NCBI RefSeq assembly: GCF_014596465.1
Contig: NZ_MECK01000279.1
Span: 1 to 52,020 of the forward strand
Direction of reading: 5' to 3'
From: Streptomyces sp. CBMA123
GTDB lineage: Bacteria > Actinomycetota > Actinomycetes > Streptomycetales > Streptomycetaceae
DNA: 52,020 nt
Positions 33,350 to 40,680 of this stretch are shown here, one piece after another (position 1 is the stretch's first letter; each line of letters opens with the position of its first letter). Position numbers and translations under genes: made by a program. The notes under the pieces are model-generated. The model saw only the letters and a program-made list of their open reading frames with translations, searched no databases and was not told where the DNA came from.

Positions 33350-33898
33350 CTAGTTGAGCCCGACCGCGGTGTAGGCGTCCTGGATCAGGTCGTCGAGGTT
33401 CGGCGGGTCGTCCTCGTGCGTCCAGTGGTGGAAGGCGGTGCGGAACAGGGCCAGGGCGACTTCGACCTGGGCGCCTGCCGTGAAGGCGCTCTCGCCCCGC
33501 GCGACGAATACCCGGGTCAGCGCCTGCGACCAGCTGCGGAGTTTCCACAGCTCGCGCTCGGCCAGGTCGGGGACGGTCTCGATGACCGCCGCCCGTCTGG
33601 CAGCCTGGGTTCGGCGTGGCTGGAAGTCCCGGCCGAGTGCGAGCAGGGCTTCGCGCAGGGCGCCAGCGGCCGGGGACTTCGAGGCCGTGACGGCGTCGAC
33701 CAGGAGCTGCTCGATCCGGCTCTCGGCACCGAAGAGCACTTCGCTCTTGTCCTTGAAGTGGCGGTAGAAGGTCCGGTCGGTCACCCCGGCCCGCTCGGCG
33801 ATGGCCGCAGTCGTCGTGGCGGCGTAGCCGTGTTCCACGAACAGGTCGAGAGCGGCGGCTTGCAGTCGTTGGCGACTTCCCGGTTCCCATCGGCTCAC
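33350..33898 (-). CDS. TetR-family transcriptional regulator
   Basis: A 182-residue TetR protein. The helix-turn-helix lies at about residues 10-55 (LFVEHGYAATTTAAIAERAGV, then TFYRHFKDKSEVLF), followed by a ligand domain. GTG 33898 start, without an obvious ribosome site. It is divergent from the esterase at 33984, with two matching palindromes in the 85-bp gap, so it very likely represses both itself and the esterase until a ligand, perhaps an ester or its product, binds. Confidence 0.88.
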   Translation of the reverse strand: MSRWEPGSRQRLQAAALDLFVEHGYAATTTAAIAERAGVTDRTFYRHFKDKSEVLFGAESRIEQLLVDAVTASKSPAAGALREALLALGRDFQPRRTQAARRAAVIETVPDLAERELWKLRSWSQALTRVFVARGESAFTAGAQVEVALALFRTAFHHWTHEDDPPNLDDLIQDAYTAVGLN

Positions 33899-33915
33899 GG
33901 CGTGATCATACCAGT

Positions 33916-33934
33916 GATGTCAGATTCTGACATC
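33916..33934. promoter_or_regulatory. TetR operator 1
   Basis: Perfect 19-bp palindrome GATGTCAGA-T-TCTGACATC, 18 bp upstream of the TetR start codon. Confidence 0.7.
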
Positions 33935-33947
33935 GACTGCTAGGCTG

Positions 33948-33972
33948 AGTGATGTCATAATCTGACATCACT
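33948..33972. promoter_or_regulatory. TetR operator 2
   Basis: 25-bp interrupted palindrome AGTGATGTCA-N5-TGACATCACT. It shares the GATGTCA/TGACATC half-sites with operator 1 (centres 35 bp apart) and sits 12 bp upstream of the esterase start, overlapping its likely promoter or leader. Confidence 0.7.
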
Positions 33973-33983
33973 GGGAGGCGACC

Positions 33984-34934
33984 ATGCCCCGTCCCGACGT
34001 CGCGGCTCTTCTGACGTACATCTCCGCCCGCGGTGCACCCGGAGTCGAGACACAGACTCCTGAACAGGCACGGGCCGGACTGCGCGCATCGGTCGACGCC
34101 GCGGACCTGCCTGTCGGCGAGATCGCGGTGCAGCAGCTGCTGGCGATCCCGACCCGCTCCGGCACGATCGCCGGCCTCCTGCTCGATGCGCGAGCCACCC
34201 GCGAAGCCGGACCGGTCGTCCTCTGGTACCACGGCGGGGGGTTCGTCACCGGCGACCTGGGAACCCACCGCGCCTTCGCCGCCGAGGCAGCCCGGCAGCT
34301 CGACCTCCCGGTGGTGCTCGTCGACTACCGGCTCGCCCCGGAGGCGCCGTACCCCGCCGCGGTCGAGGACGCCGAGGACGCCGCCCGCTGGGTCGCCTCG
34401 CAATCGGCCGAACTCGGCCGCGCGGCAGCCTCCCTGGTGCTGGGCGGCGACAGCGCTGGTGGCACCCTCGCGATCGTGACGGCGACGACCCTGCGCGACA
34501 CCCCGGCCGACGTACCGGTGCTCGCGCAGATGGCCGTCTACCCGGCCACCGACTCCTCGCGCACCTACCCGTCACAGGACGAGTTCGCCGAAGGGCGCGT
34601 GCTGACCGAGGCCGGGCGGCGCTGGTACTACGAGCAGTACCGCGCCGACGTCCACGACCGGCACGCCTCCCCGCTGCTCGGCGACCTCGCCGGCCTGCCG
34701 CCGGCCGTGGTACTCACCGCGGGCGAGGACCCGGTCCGCGACGAGGGCCGCGCGTACGCGGCCGCCCTCATCACGGCTGGTGTGCCCACGACCTTCCTCG
34801 AAGCCGTCGGCCACGTCCATGGCTTCGTCCTGATGCGCCGAGCCGTCCCCTCCACCCAGGACGACCTGGCCCGCGCGTTCGCGGCGCTGTCCGCCGCCGT
34901 GAGCACCTTCACCACACGCGCAGGCGCCGCCTGA
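33984..34934 (+). CDS. Alpha/beta hydrolase, HSL-type (GDSAG) esterase
   Basis: A 316-residue hormone-sensitive-lipase-type esterase: oxyanion HGGG near residue 81, nucleophile in GDSAGG near 156, acid in GEDPVRDEG near 251 and histidine in GHVHGF near 275. ATG 33984 has GGGAGG 5 nt upstream. It should hydrolyse short-chain esters in the cytoplasm; expression is probably controlled by the divergent TetR protein. Downstream 34935-35299 has no clear gene. Confidence 0.9.
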   Translation: MPRPDVAALLTYISARGAPGVETQTPEQARAGLRASVDAADLPVGEIAVQQLLAIPTRSGTIAGLLLDARATREAGPVVLWYHGGGFVTGDLGTHRAFAAEAARQLDLPVVLVDYRLAPEAPYPAAVEDAEDAARWVASQSAELGRAAASLVLGGDSAGGTLAIVTATTLRDTPADVPVLAQMAVYPATDSSRTYPSQDEFAEGRVLTEAGRRWYYEQYRADVHDRHASPLLGDLAGLPPAVVLTAGEDPVRDEGRAYAAALITAGVPTTFLEAVGHVHGFVLMRRAVPSTQDDLARAFAALSAAVSTFTTRAGAA

Positions 34935-35299
34935 CCGCGACCGCACCAGGCCCCATCGACGTCCGTGCCCACGTCTCCTCACCGAGCACGCCCGAGACCC
35001 GCCGAGCAACGCGGGAGGCGATGCGACGTGAGACGTTCACCCGCTTCGGACTGACGGCCGCCCTCCCCACCGCCAGCCCCGGTACCGCGGTGCGGGAGCT
35101 CCGGCGCGTCGACGCCGCCGTTGTCCTGGGCCGTCACCACCCAGGACAACGGCCAACGCCTGCGCCCAAGCCACCGCCGGCCTGCCCGTGCCCTTGATCG
35201 ACGTCACCTTCGACCTCCCCGGCAGGATGCGTCCGGGCGGCTTTCGTCAGCGGTCGGATTGCGCTTGTTGTTGGCTGCCGACGCTGCGACGATCACGGC
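34935..35299. other. Gene-free stretch with a hairpin
   Basis: About 365 bp. It contains an inverted repeat at 35117-35153 (arms GCCGTTGTCCTGGG and complement, 9-nt loop) that may terminate the esterase transcript. A short frame from ATG 35021 has a GGGAGG just before it but no recognised product. Confidence 0.45.
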
Positions 35300-35875
35300 A
35301 TGGATGGCATCGGCAGTCGAGACGTCGACCGGGCTGTGGACGAGATGGTTCGGGTGCTCGGCCCGCACGAGTCCGGGGACTGGCAGGCCCGCGCAGGGGC
35401 GCTGGAGTGGAGTTGCCGGCAGACTGCCGCGCACGTCGCGCACGACCTGCTGGCCTATGCCGGACAGCTGGCGGCCCGTCCGGCGGAGGCCTATCTGCCC
35501 TTTGACCTCGTCGTCAACGCCCATGCGCCGGCGCGTGAGGTGCTCGGGGTGGTGACCGCTTGCGGAAGACTGCTGAGCACTGCGGTCGCCGCAGCCGCAC
35601 CCGGTGATCGCGCCTGGCACTGGGGGCCGTGTGATCCTGCGGGGTTCGCCGCGATGGGGGTCGCCGAGACGCTCCTTCACACGCATGACATCACCCGGGG
35701 GCTGGGGATTGCGTGGCGGCCCCCGCAGGATCTGTGTGCCGGGGTGCTCAGCCGGTTGTTCCCTGGTGCTCCGGCTGGTGACCCTGTCCAGGTCCTCCTG
35801 TGGTCCACCGGCCGGGGCGAGCTCGCTGACCGGCCGCGCGTCACCTCGTGGGTCTGGAAGGCCGCCGTCTCGTGA
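35300..35875 (+). CDS. Maleylpyruvate isomerase N-terminal/DinB-like metal-binding protein
   Basis: A 191-residue four-helix-bundle protein with the metal ligands expected of the MDMPI/TIGR03083 group: a His in the second helix (TAAHVAHDLL) and the HTHD element in ETLLHTHDITRGL near residue 130. Many such actinobacterial proteins act as mycothiol-dependent isomerases or transferases, or have unknown roles. ATG 35300 has no good ribosome site; translation may be leaderless. Confidence 0.75.
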   Translation: MDGIGSRDVDRAVDEMVRVLGPHESGDWQARAGALEWSCRQTAAHVAHDLLAYAGQLAARPAEAYLPFDLVVNAHAPAREVLGVVTACGRLLSTAVAAAAPGDRAWHWGPCDPAGFAAMGVAETLLHTHDITRGLGIAWRPPQDLCAGVLSRLFPGAPAGDPVQVLLWSTGRGELADRPRVTSWVWKAAVS

Positions 35876-36109
35876 GGAGATCAGGCCTGCCGTCGCGGCG
35901 GGCGCCCGGCTGGCAGCCGCCCCAGACGGTGGCCGTGTGTCAGGCCGGCTGATCGGCGTGGAGTTCCAGGGTGACGATGACCCGGCCGACCGCGGTGTCG
36001 AAGCCGTAGTGGTCGTGCAGCGCCGCATCGACGTGCCCGCCTCCGACCTGTCGGCGCGGGCCGGGCGGCGGCCGGAGGCGGACGCGGGGCACCGGTGCCC
36101 GACGCGGTC

Positions 36110-36556
36110 TCAGCGGGCCGGCAGCTCGAACCCGAGGGCGGCGAGGGCCTCCTCGGCGGCCTGCCGGTCCTGTTCGTAGCTGCCGCCGGAGATGCCGAGG
36201 CCGCCGACGCAGCGGCCGCTCTCGGTGATCGGGTAGCCGCCGCCGACCGCCATCAGCCGGGGATGGCCGCCCAGCGGCGCGATCTTCGGGTTGGCCAGGT
36301 AGTCGTTCCACCCGTGGGTGGGGGTGTGGAAGGCGGCTGCGGTCCAGGCCTTGTCGAGGGCGACCTCGGCGGTGAGGAAGGGCGCGTCGTCGGCCCGGTC
36401 GAACGCCTTGAGGTGCCCGCCGTGGTCGGTGACGGCGACGGCTGCGGTGAAGCCGATCCGGGCGGCGGCGGCGTGCACGGCGGCGATCAGGGCGCCGGCG
36501 GCGGCCTGACTGATCGAGGAGGCGGGGGTGGACTTCTGGAGGATGTCGCTGCTCAT
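36110..36556 (-). CDS. GlcG/HbpS-family heme-binding-like protein
   Basis: A 148-residue protein of the GlcG/HbpS fold: AAVAVTDHGGHLKAFDR, then TAEVALDKAWTAAAF, and a terminal PITESGRCVGGLGISGG loop. It lacks a signal peptide, unlike secreted HbpS. It is the last gene of a leftward group with the NIPSNAP and oxidoreductase genes (32 nt after NIPSNAP). A role in binding heme or cobalamin-like ligands or in oxidative stress is possible from family knowledge only. Between its stop and 35876 there is about 230 bp without a clear gene, with a GGGCACCGGTGCCC palindrome at 36087-36100. Confidence 0.8.
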   Translation of the reverse strand: MSSDILQKSTPASSISQAAAGALIAAVHAAAARIGFTAAVAVTDHGGHLKAFDRADDAPFLTAEVALDKAWTAAAFHTPTHGWNDYLANPKIAPLGGHPRLMAVGGGYPITESGRCVGGLGISGGSYEQDRQAAEEALAALGFELPAR

Positions 36557-36588
36557 GGCGGAGTTCCTTGCCTGCGGTGGGGCGGCCG

Positions 36589-36909
36589 CTACTTCAGGGA
36601 AGAGGCGGGGGTGGGGAGGACCTTGGTGACGACGGACTTCTCCGGGATCAGCAGGCCGTGGACGGCCGGGCCGATCTCGTTCTTCCAGCGGTCGTGCTGG
36701 TAGACCGCCGCAGACACGGCCTCGCTCTGGGCCTCGTCCTCGAAGCGGCGGACCCAGACGTAGCCGTCCTCGTCCTCGGCGTCGACGAAGGAGGCGGTCA
36801 CGTCCATGCCCAGGGAGGCCTGGAACGGGATGACCACGTCCTCCATGTACCGCACCCAGTCGTCGCGGCGCCCCGGCTGGGCCTGGTAGCGGCGGATCTC
36901 GTAGTACAT
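36589..36909 (-). CDS. NIPSNAP-family protein
   Basis: A 106-residue ferredoxin-like alpha+beta barrel protein: MYYEIRRYQAQPGRRDDW, then GYVWVRRFEDEAQSE and a DRWKNEIGP motif, as in bacterial NIPSNAP proteins. These are often next to oxidoreductases and may act as small monooxygenase-like or sensing proteins; no activity is proven. It lies 57 nt after the oxidoreductase gene, the gap being filled with a tandem repeat. Confidence 0.8.
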   Translation of the reverse strand: MYYEIRRYQAQPGRRDDWVRYMEDVVIPFQASLGMDVTASFVDAEDEDGYVWVRRFEDEAQSEAVSAAVYQHDRWKNEIGPAVHGLLIPEKSVVTKVLPTPASSLK

Positions 36910-36931
36910 GTGATGCTCCGAAGCGATTGCG

Positions 36932-36973
36932 GTGACGGTCAGTTGGTGACGGTCAGTTGGCGGCGGTCAGTCG
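36932..36973. repeat. Three tandem 14-bp units at the oxidoreductase 3' end
   Basis: GTGACGGTCAGTTG occurs twice in a row (36932-36945, 36946-36959), followed by a diverged copy to 36973. The repeat duplicates the sequence around the oxidoreductase stop codon, so it looks like slippage that extended the intergenic region. Confidence 0.7.
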
Positions 36974-37935
36974 GCGACGGTGAGGACCAGCTTGCCGCGG
37001 GTGCGACCGGCCTCGCCGCGGGCGTGGGCCCGAGCGGCCTGCTCCAGCGGGAAGGTCTCCTCGACCTCGACGGCGACCTCGCCGGCGTCGATCAGCCCCG
37101 CGATCGTGGTCAGCGCGGTGCCGTCCGGCTCGACCAGGAACGGCGTCACTCGGACCCCGACGGCCTCGGCGGCCAGCGCGAGTTCCGGGGAGACGCCGGC
37201 CGGGATCGTGACCAGCAGGCCGCCGGGGCGCAGCACCTTGAGCGAGCGGGAGCTGGAACCGTCGACCGGATCTCCGACCAGCTCGATGACGACGTCGATG
37301 TCGGAGACGGCGTCCTCGAAACGGGTGGTGGTGTAATCGACGGTCTCGTCGGCGCCGAGTTCCCGGAGCCAGGGGTGGCGGGCGGCGCTGGCGGTGGCGA
37401 TCACGTGGGCGCCCAGGTGCTTGGCGAACTGGATGGCGAAGTGGCCGACGCCGCCGGCCGCGGCGGTGACCAGCACGCGCTGGCCGGCGGTGATGTGGGC
37501 GGTGTCGCTGACGGCCTGCCAGGCCGTCAGCGCGGCCAGCGGCACGGCGGCGGCGTGCACGTGGTCGAGGGTGGCGGGCTTGCGGGCCCACTGGCGGGCC
37601 GGGGCGGTGACGTACTCGGCGTAGGCGTTCGCGACGCGGGGGAACCACGGCATGCCGTACACCTCGTCGCCGACCTTCAGCGTGGTCACACCGAAGCCGA
37701 CCTCCTCCACCACGCCGGACACGTCCCAGCCGAGGGTGAACGGCGGCTCACCGAGCAGACCGGCCATGCCGGTGCCGCCGCGGGTCTTCCAGTCCACCGG
37801 GTTGATCCCGGCCGCGTGCACCCGCACCAGCACCTCGGTCGGCAGCGGAACCGGGCGCGGCACCTGCCGTACCGTCAGCACCTCCGGCCCGCCGAAGCCG
37901 TCCTGGACCACCGCGCGCATCGTGTCTGCGGACAT
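36967..37935 (-). CDS. NADP-dependent quinone oxidoreductase (MDR/zeta-crystallin-like)
   Basis: A 322-residue medium-chain reductase. The N-terminal GroES-like domain has GGPEVLTVRQVPRP, then GINPVDWKTR and WDVSGVVEEVG; the NADP-binding motif AAAGGVGHFAIQFAK is near residue 155. The zinc ligands of alcohol dehydrogenases are absent, as expected for quinone reductases. ATG 37935 has GGGAG 7 nt upstream. It is divergent from an HxlR regulator, an arrangement known for qorA/qorR-type and yodB-type systems, so it probably detoxifies quinones or other electrophiles. Confidence 0.88.
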   Translation of the reverse strand: MSADTMRAVVQDGFGGPEVLTVRQVPRPVPLPTEVLVRVHAAGINPVDWKTRGGTGMAGLLGEPPFTLGWDVSGVVEEVGFGVTTLKVGDEVYGMPWFPRVANAYAEYVTAPARQWARKPATLDHVHAAAVPLAALTAWQAVSDTAHITAGQRVLVTAAAGGVGHFAIQFAKHLGAHVIATASAARHPWLRELGADETVDYTTTRFEDAVSDIDVVIELVGDPVDGSSSRSLKVLRPGGLLVTIPAGVSPELALAAEAVGVRVTPFLVEPDGTALTTIAGLIDAGEVAVEVEETFPLEQAARAHARGEAGRTRGKLVLTVAD

Positions 37936-38000
37936 GCGAAATCTCCCTGAACCAGTAACCTTCGGGGGCCCGTTGGCGGCCCTCGATGACGTCCACGACG

Positions 38001-38018
38001 CTATCCCCGTGGGTATAG
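38001..38018. promoter_or_regulatory. Imperfect palindrome in the oxidoreductase/HxlR divergent region
   Basis: CTATCCCCG-TGGGTATAG, an 18-bp near-palindrome 66 bp upstream of the oxidoreductase start. Candidate operator or part of its promoter (TATAG). Confidence 0.35.
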
Positions 38019-38036
38019 TTACCTTCAAGGTCTCTT

Positions 38037-38053
38037 ACTTCCCATAGGGAAGT
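38037..38053. promoter_or_regulatory. Candidate HxlR operator
   Basis: Perfect palindrome ACTTCCC-ATA-GGGAAGT, ending 21 bp before the HxlR start codon, where autorepression is expected. Confidence 0.5.
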
Positions 38054-38074
38054 GACCTGGTGAGGAGAGTGAGC

Positions 38075-38452
38075 ATGACGACCACCTGCCCGAGCGGCCA
38101 GCACTCGCACCACGATGTCTACGCCGCCCAGTGCCCCTGCCGCGCTCTGCTCGACCTGCTCGCCAACAAGTGGTCCGCCCTGGCCATCGGCGCCCTCGAA
38201 GACGGCCCCCAGCGCTTCGGTGAACTCCAGCGCAAACTCCAGGGCGTCAGCCCCAAGGTCCTCACCCAGGCACTCCGCCGCCTGGAGGACGTCGGCATCC
38301 TCGACCGCACGGTCTACCCCGCCGTCCCCCTGCACGTCGAGTACTCCCTCACCCCGCTCGGCCACAGCGCCGCCGTCCCGCTCAACGCACTCCGCGCCTG
38401 GGTCGAGGACAACATCGACCAGGCCTTCCGGCCCGAGCCGGTCGCTTCGTAG
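38075..38452 (+). CDS. HxlR/DUF24-family redox-responsive regulator
   Basis: A 125-residue winged-helix protein: LLDLLANKWSALAIGAL, GELQRKLQGVSPKVLTQALRRLE, and the wing up to VEYSLTPLG. Cysteines at 5, 21 and 23 (QCPCR) include the conserved N-terminal Cys used for thiol-based sensing by YodB, HypR and QorR. The N-terminus also has a GQHSHHD cluster. ATG 38075 is supported by GAGGAGAG upstream; GTG 38060 is less likely. Divergent from the quinone oxidoreductase operon, which it probably represses until oxidised. Confidence 0.88.
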   Translation: MTTTCPSGQHSHHDVYAAQCPCRALLDLLANKWSALAIGALEDGPQRFGELQRKLQGVSPKVLTQALRRLEDVGILDRTVYPAVPLHVEYSLTPLGHSAAVPLNALRAWVEDNIDQAFRPEPVAS

Positions 38453-38667
38453 CCGCGGCTGGAGCCCCGGTCATCAGATGCCACCGGCATCAAGGACCAC
38501 CGGCACATCACGGGCGACGCCGTCTCCGCACTCGGCTCAGCCGCAGATGAGCGTACGGCCCGGTGACCGGAAACCGTGCAGAGCCAGACCACACCCGGGG
38601 AACTGTCGCCGGCCGCTGACACCCGCAGCACGACGGCTCACCCGTGAGTCATCAGTAACGGACGACG

Positions 38668-38886
38668 TCACCATCCGGCGATCCTCCCTACGGCGAACCC
38701 CACGCAGCACAGCACCAGGACGGCGATCACCAGCAGGGGAATCCAGCCGGGCCAGGCTGTGTGCAGTTCGACCGACTCCGGAGTCGAGATGCCCGAGCAC
38801 GTCGACGCCTCGCACTCGGGCGTCTCGGTGGGAGGGCTCGCGGGTGCGGGGCGCCCGCCGGTGGGGATCTGCTGGTCGACTGTCAT
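38668..38886 (-). CDS. 72-residue single-pass membrane protein coupled to the second SigK-like sigma factor
   Basis: The N-terminal 45 residues are Pro/Thr-rich with three Cys (ECEASTCSG). Then come HTAWPGW and one helix (IPLLVIAVLVLCCVGFAVG). ATG 38886 overlaps the sigma factor stop (ATGA) and GGGAGG lies 7 nt upstream, so it is co-translated with the sigma factor. It has no HxxxCxxC zinc motif or RskA domain. Position suggests it modulates the sigma factor (inference). Confidence 0.65.
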   Translation of the reverse strand: MTVDQQIPTGGRPAPASPPTETPECEASTCSGISTPESVELHTAWPGWIPLLVIAVLVLCCVGFAVGRIAGW

Positions 38887-39551
38887 GATGTCCTCCCGCA
38901 GCTGGGAAGTTCGAGGAATCGAGACGCGGTCTCGCTCGGCCGGGGACGATCGCCGTCGGGCGTGATCGCCGTCCGGAGCCGGATGAGGCCGTCGCGGATC
39001 CGGGTCTTGACGGTGCCCAGCGGCACGCCCACCCGGTGGGCGATCTCCCGCTGTGTGTAGCCGCCGTAGTAGGCCAGCACAACTGCCTCCCGCTGGGCCG
39101 TGCTCAGGTGCGTGAGGGCGGACCGGACCCGCTGCCGCTCCAGCGAGCGCACCGCCTGCTCGTCCGGCGGATCGTCCTGCGACGGTTCCCGGGAGCCGGC
39201 CCGCTGATCGCGCTCGGCGGACGCCTGCGCGGAGCGCACACGGTCCACCGCCCGGTGGTGCGCGATGGTCAGCACCCACGTCATCACCGACCCGCGCTCG
39301 GGCCGGTAGGCGGCGGCGGTACGCCAGACTTCCAGGAGGACCTCCTGGGCGACCTCCTCGGCGTGGGCCGGGCTGTGCAGCGTCCGCTGCGCGACTGCGT
39401 ACACCGGTCCGGCGACCGCGCGGTACAGCGCCTCGAACGCGGCCTCGTCACCGCGGGCCGCGAGGTTCAGGAGGCGACGCAGGTCCTCGGCCACCGGCAC
39501 CCGGGTGCCGGCCGAGCTCAGACCGCTGTCAATCCTGGTGTGCGAAGTCAC
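38883..39551 (-). CDS. ECF sigma factor, SigK-like paralogue
   Basis: A 222-residue sigma factor. Region 2 is around residues 25-95 (HAEEVAQEVLLEVWRTAAAY, TWVLTIAHHRAVDRVRSAQA) and region 4 around 140-200 (STAQREAVVLAYYGGYTQRE, GTVKTRIRDGL). These segments are nearly identical to the sigma factor at 48102, so they are close paralogues. GTG 39551 abuts a GGAGG too closely for ideal initiation, so the true start is uncertain; GTG at residue 18 is an alternative. No RskA-type gene is adjacent, only the 72-residue membrane protein. Confidence 0.88.
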   Translation of the reverse strand: MTSHTRIDSGLSSAGTRVPVAEDLRRLLNLAARGDEAAFEALYRAVAGPVYAVAQRTLHSPAHAEEVAQEVLLEVWRTAAAYRPERGSVMTWVLTIAHHRAVDRVRSAQASAERDQRAGSREPSQDDPPDEQAVRSLERQRVRSALTHLSTAQREAVVLAYYGGYTQREIAHRVGVPLGTVKTRIRDGLIRLRTAITPDGDRPRPSETASRFLELPSCGRTS

Positions 39552-39658
39552 GCCTCCACGGTGCGGCGATGCGGTCCCGGAGGCCCAGTCGAATCGTTTG
39601 TGCAGCGTTTTCTGGGGCTCTGCTGCGGTCCGGCTGGGGGGTCACCACCGTGCGGCGG

Positions 39659-39832
39659 TCAGACGCGGTCGAGGCGGAAGCCCCGCACCACGTCGGTGCG
39701 CATCCGCCCGCCCACGACGTCACCGGCCTCGACCACCAGCACGTCGCGGCCGGTGGCGGTGAGGTCCGACGCGCAGGCGAGGCCCGACAGGCCCGCCCCT
39801 ACGACGATCACCTCAGCTGCGTTCCGTGACAT
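39659..39832 (-). pseudogene. FAD-dependent oxidoreductase N-terminal fragment
   Basis: 57 codons from ATG 39832: VIVVGAGLSGLACASDLTA (Rossmann dinucleotide motif), VLVVEAGDVVGGRMRTD, then GFRLDR and a stop, where intact enzymes continue DxGF. Only the FAD-binding N-terminus of an amine-oxidase-type enzyme remains. Confidence 0.7.
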
Positions 39833-40052
39833 CCCACTCACCGCCTTTTCGCTCCGTGTGGCGCGGCTGATCCGCAGGGTGGTCCTCGCGGCACGTGGCC
39901 CGGTAGGCGTCGGCCGGGGACGCGGCCATCGCATCGATGCCGAACCGCTCGCGCACCGTCGCGGCCCCGGCCTCCGCCATCGCCGCCAGTACCGGCGCGG
40001 GCGTGACCACGAGGGAGCGGAGGCCAGCGGCCAGCCGTTCCACCGATGTCGA
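39813..40052 (-). pseudogene. GT4-type glycosyltransferase C-terminal fragment
   Basis: About 79 codons ending at 39813 match a group-4 glycosyltransferase tail: ERLAAGLRSLVV, AAMAEAGAATVRERFGIDAM. The stop lies 20 bp inside the FAD fragment start, preserving an original gene junction. The donor-site core is missing. Confidence 0.5.
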
Positions 40053-40084
40053 TGCGCAGAACGCCGCGGCTGGCGTCGCACCGC

Positions 40085-40306
40085 GGCCGGCGGAAGCCGG
40101 GAGGCGACGGCGCAGTGGGTGGTGTGTGCTGTCAGGTGGCGGGCTGGGACGGCCGCGTGGGCGCGAGTGGTCTCGTCGTCGGTGCGGCCGACCTCGATCT
40201 CCCGGCGGTCGTCGGCCGGGTCGGTGTGGATGATCAGGGCGCCGAGGGTGCCGCCGATCTCCAGGACGGCGCTGCCCTCGCGGGAGGGGGGCGGCCAGCG
40301 GCGCAC
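40085..40306 (-). pseudogene. N-terminal fragment of an unidentified actinobacterial protein
   Basis: From GTG 40306 about 74 codons contain SAVLEIGGTLGALIIHTDP, then REIEVGRTDDETTRAHAAV. This matches the start of a common actinomycete protein family I recall as VLDIG.DIGALV...EIEISP but cannot name. It breaks where a conserved A-V-F-x-x-L segment is expected. Confidence 0.45.
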
Positions 40307-40424
40307 GGGGGTGGGGGCGGGGGTGGGTCATGGGCTCGTTCTCGCTCGTCTGTCCGGGAGTTGGGCGCCGTGGGCATGCCGCGGGACGGGGTGTCGTGCA
40401 CGCCGCGCCGCGGCAGTCGGCCGG

Positions 40425-40560
40425 TCAGGTGGACGGGTGGTGGTAGCCGTCGTCGGGCAGGCCGAGGTAGGGGGAAGGTGGTGGGACAGGGGTTCTTGAC
40501 GTCGGCGGGGGTGAGTCCGTCGGTGATGGCACTGGTCGCGGCGTCGGGGGTGACACAGCG
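40425..40560 (-). pseudogene. DUF4331-like C-terminal remnant with a C-run frameshift
   Basis: Reading the complement gives ITDGLTPADVKNPCPTTFP in one frame and YLGLPDDGYHHPST plus stop in the next. The two join if one C is removed from a run of five. DUF4331 proteins end with DG.....D....FPYL..P..G. The rest of the gene is absent. Confidence 0.4.
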
Positions 40561-40625
40561 GTGTGGAGTGAACGGGCGGGCCGCCCGCTCGGCCTGATCT
40601 GCCGCCCGTTCCGGGGCAGCGGGGA

Positions 40626-40666
40626 GGTGCGTGCCCGGGCTCGGGGGTGTCTCCCGGGCACGCACC
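40626..40666 (-). terminator. Terminator hairpin of the ferritin-like operon
   Basis: Exact 14-bp arms GGTGCGTGCCCGGG and complement, 13-nt loop, 15 nt past the stop at 40681 on the transcribed (minus) strand. Confidence 0.7.
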
Positions 40667-40680
40667 GGTCCGGGCGCCGC

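Noticed and set aside
35876..36109. Minus-strand coding scrap ending at 35940
   Set aside because: About 33 codons (ALHDHYGFDTAVGRVIVTLE) look coding-like, but I recognise no family and there is no start.
38668..38886. Zinc-type anti-sigma factor
   Set aside because: The protein is coupled to a sigma factor, but it has no HxxxCxxC motif and no anti-sigma helices, so only a membrane protein is called.
40234..40665. Complete DUF4331 gene
   Set aside because: Only the last roughly 45 residues are recognisable and a frameshift splits them.
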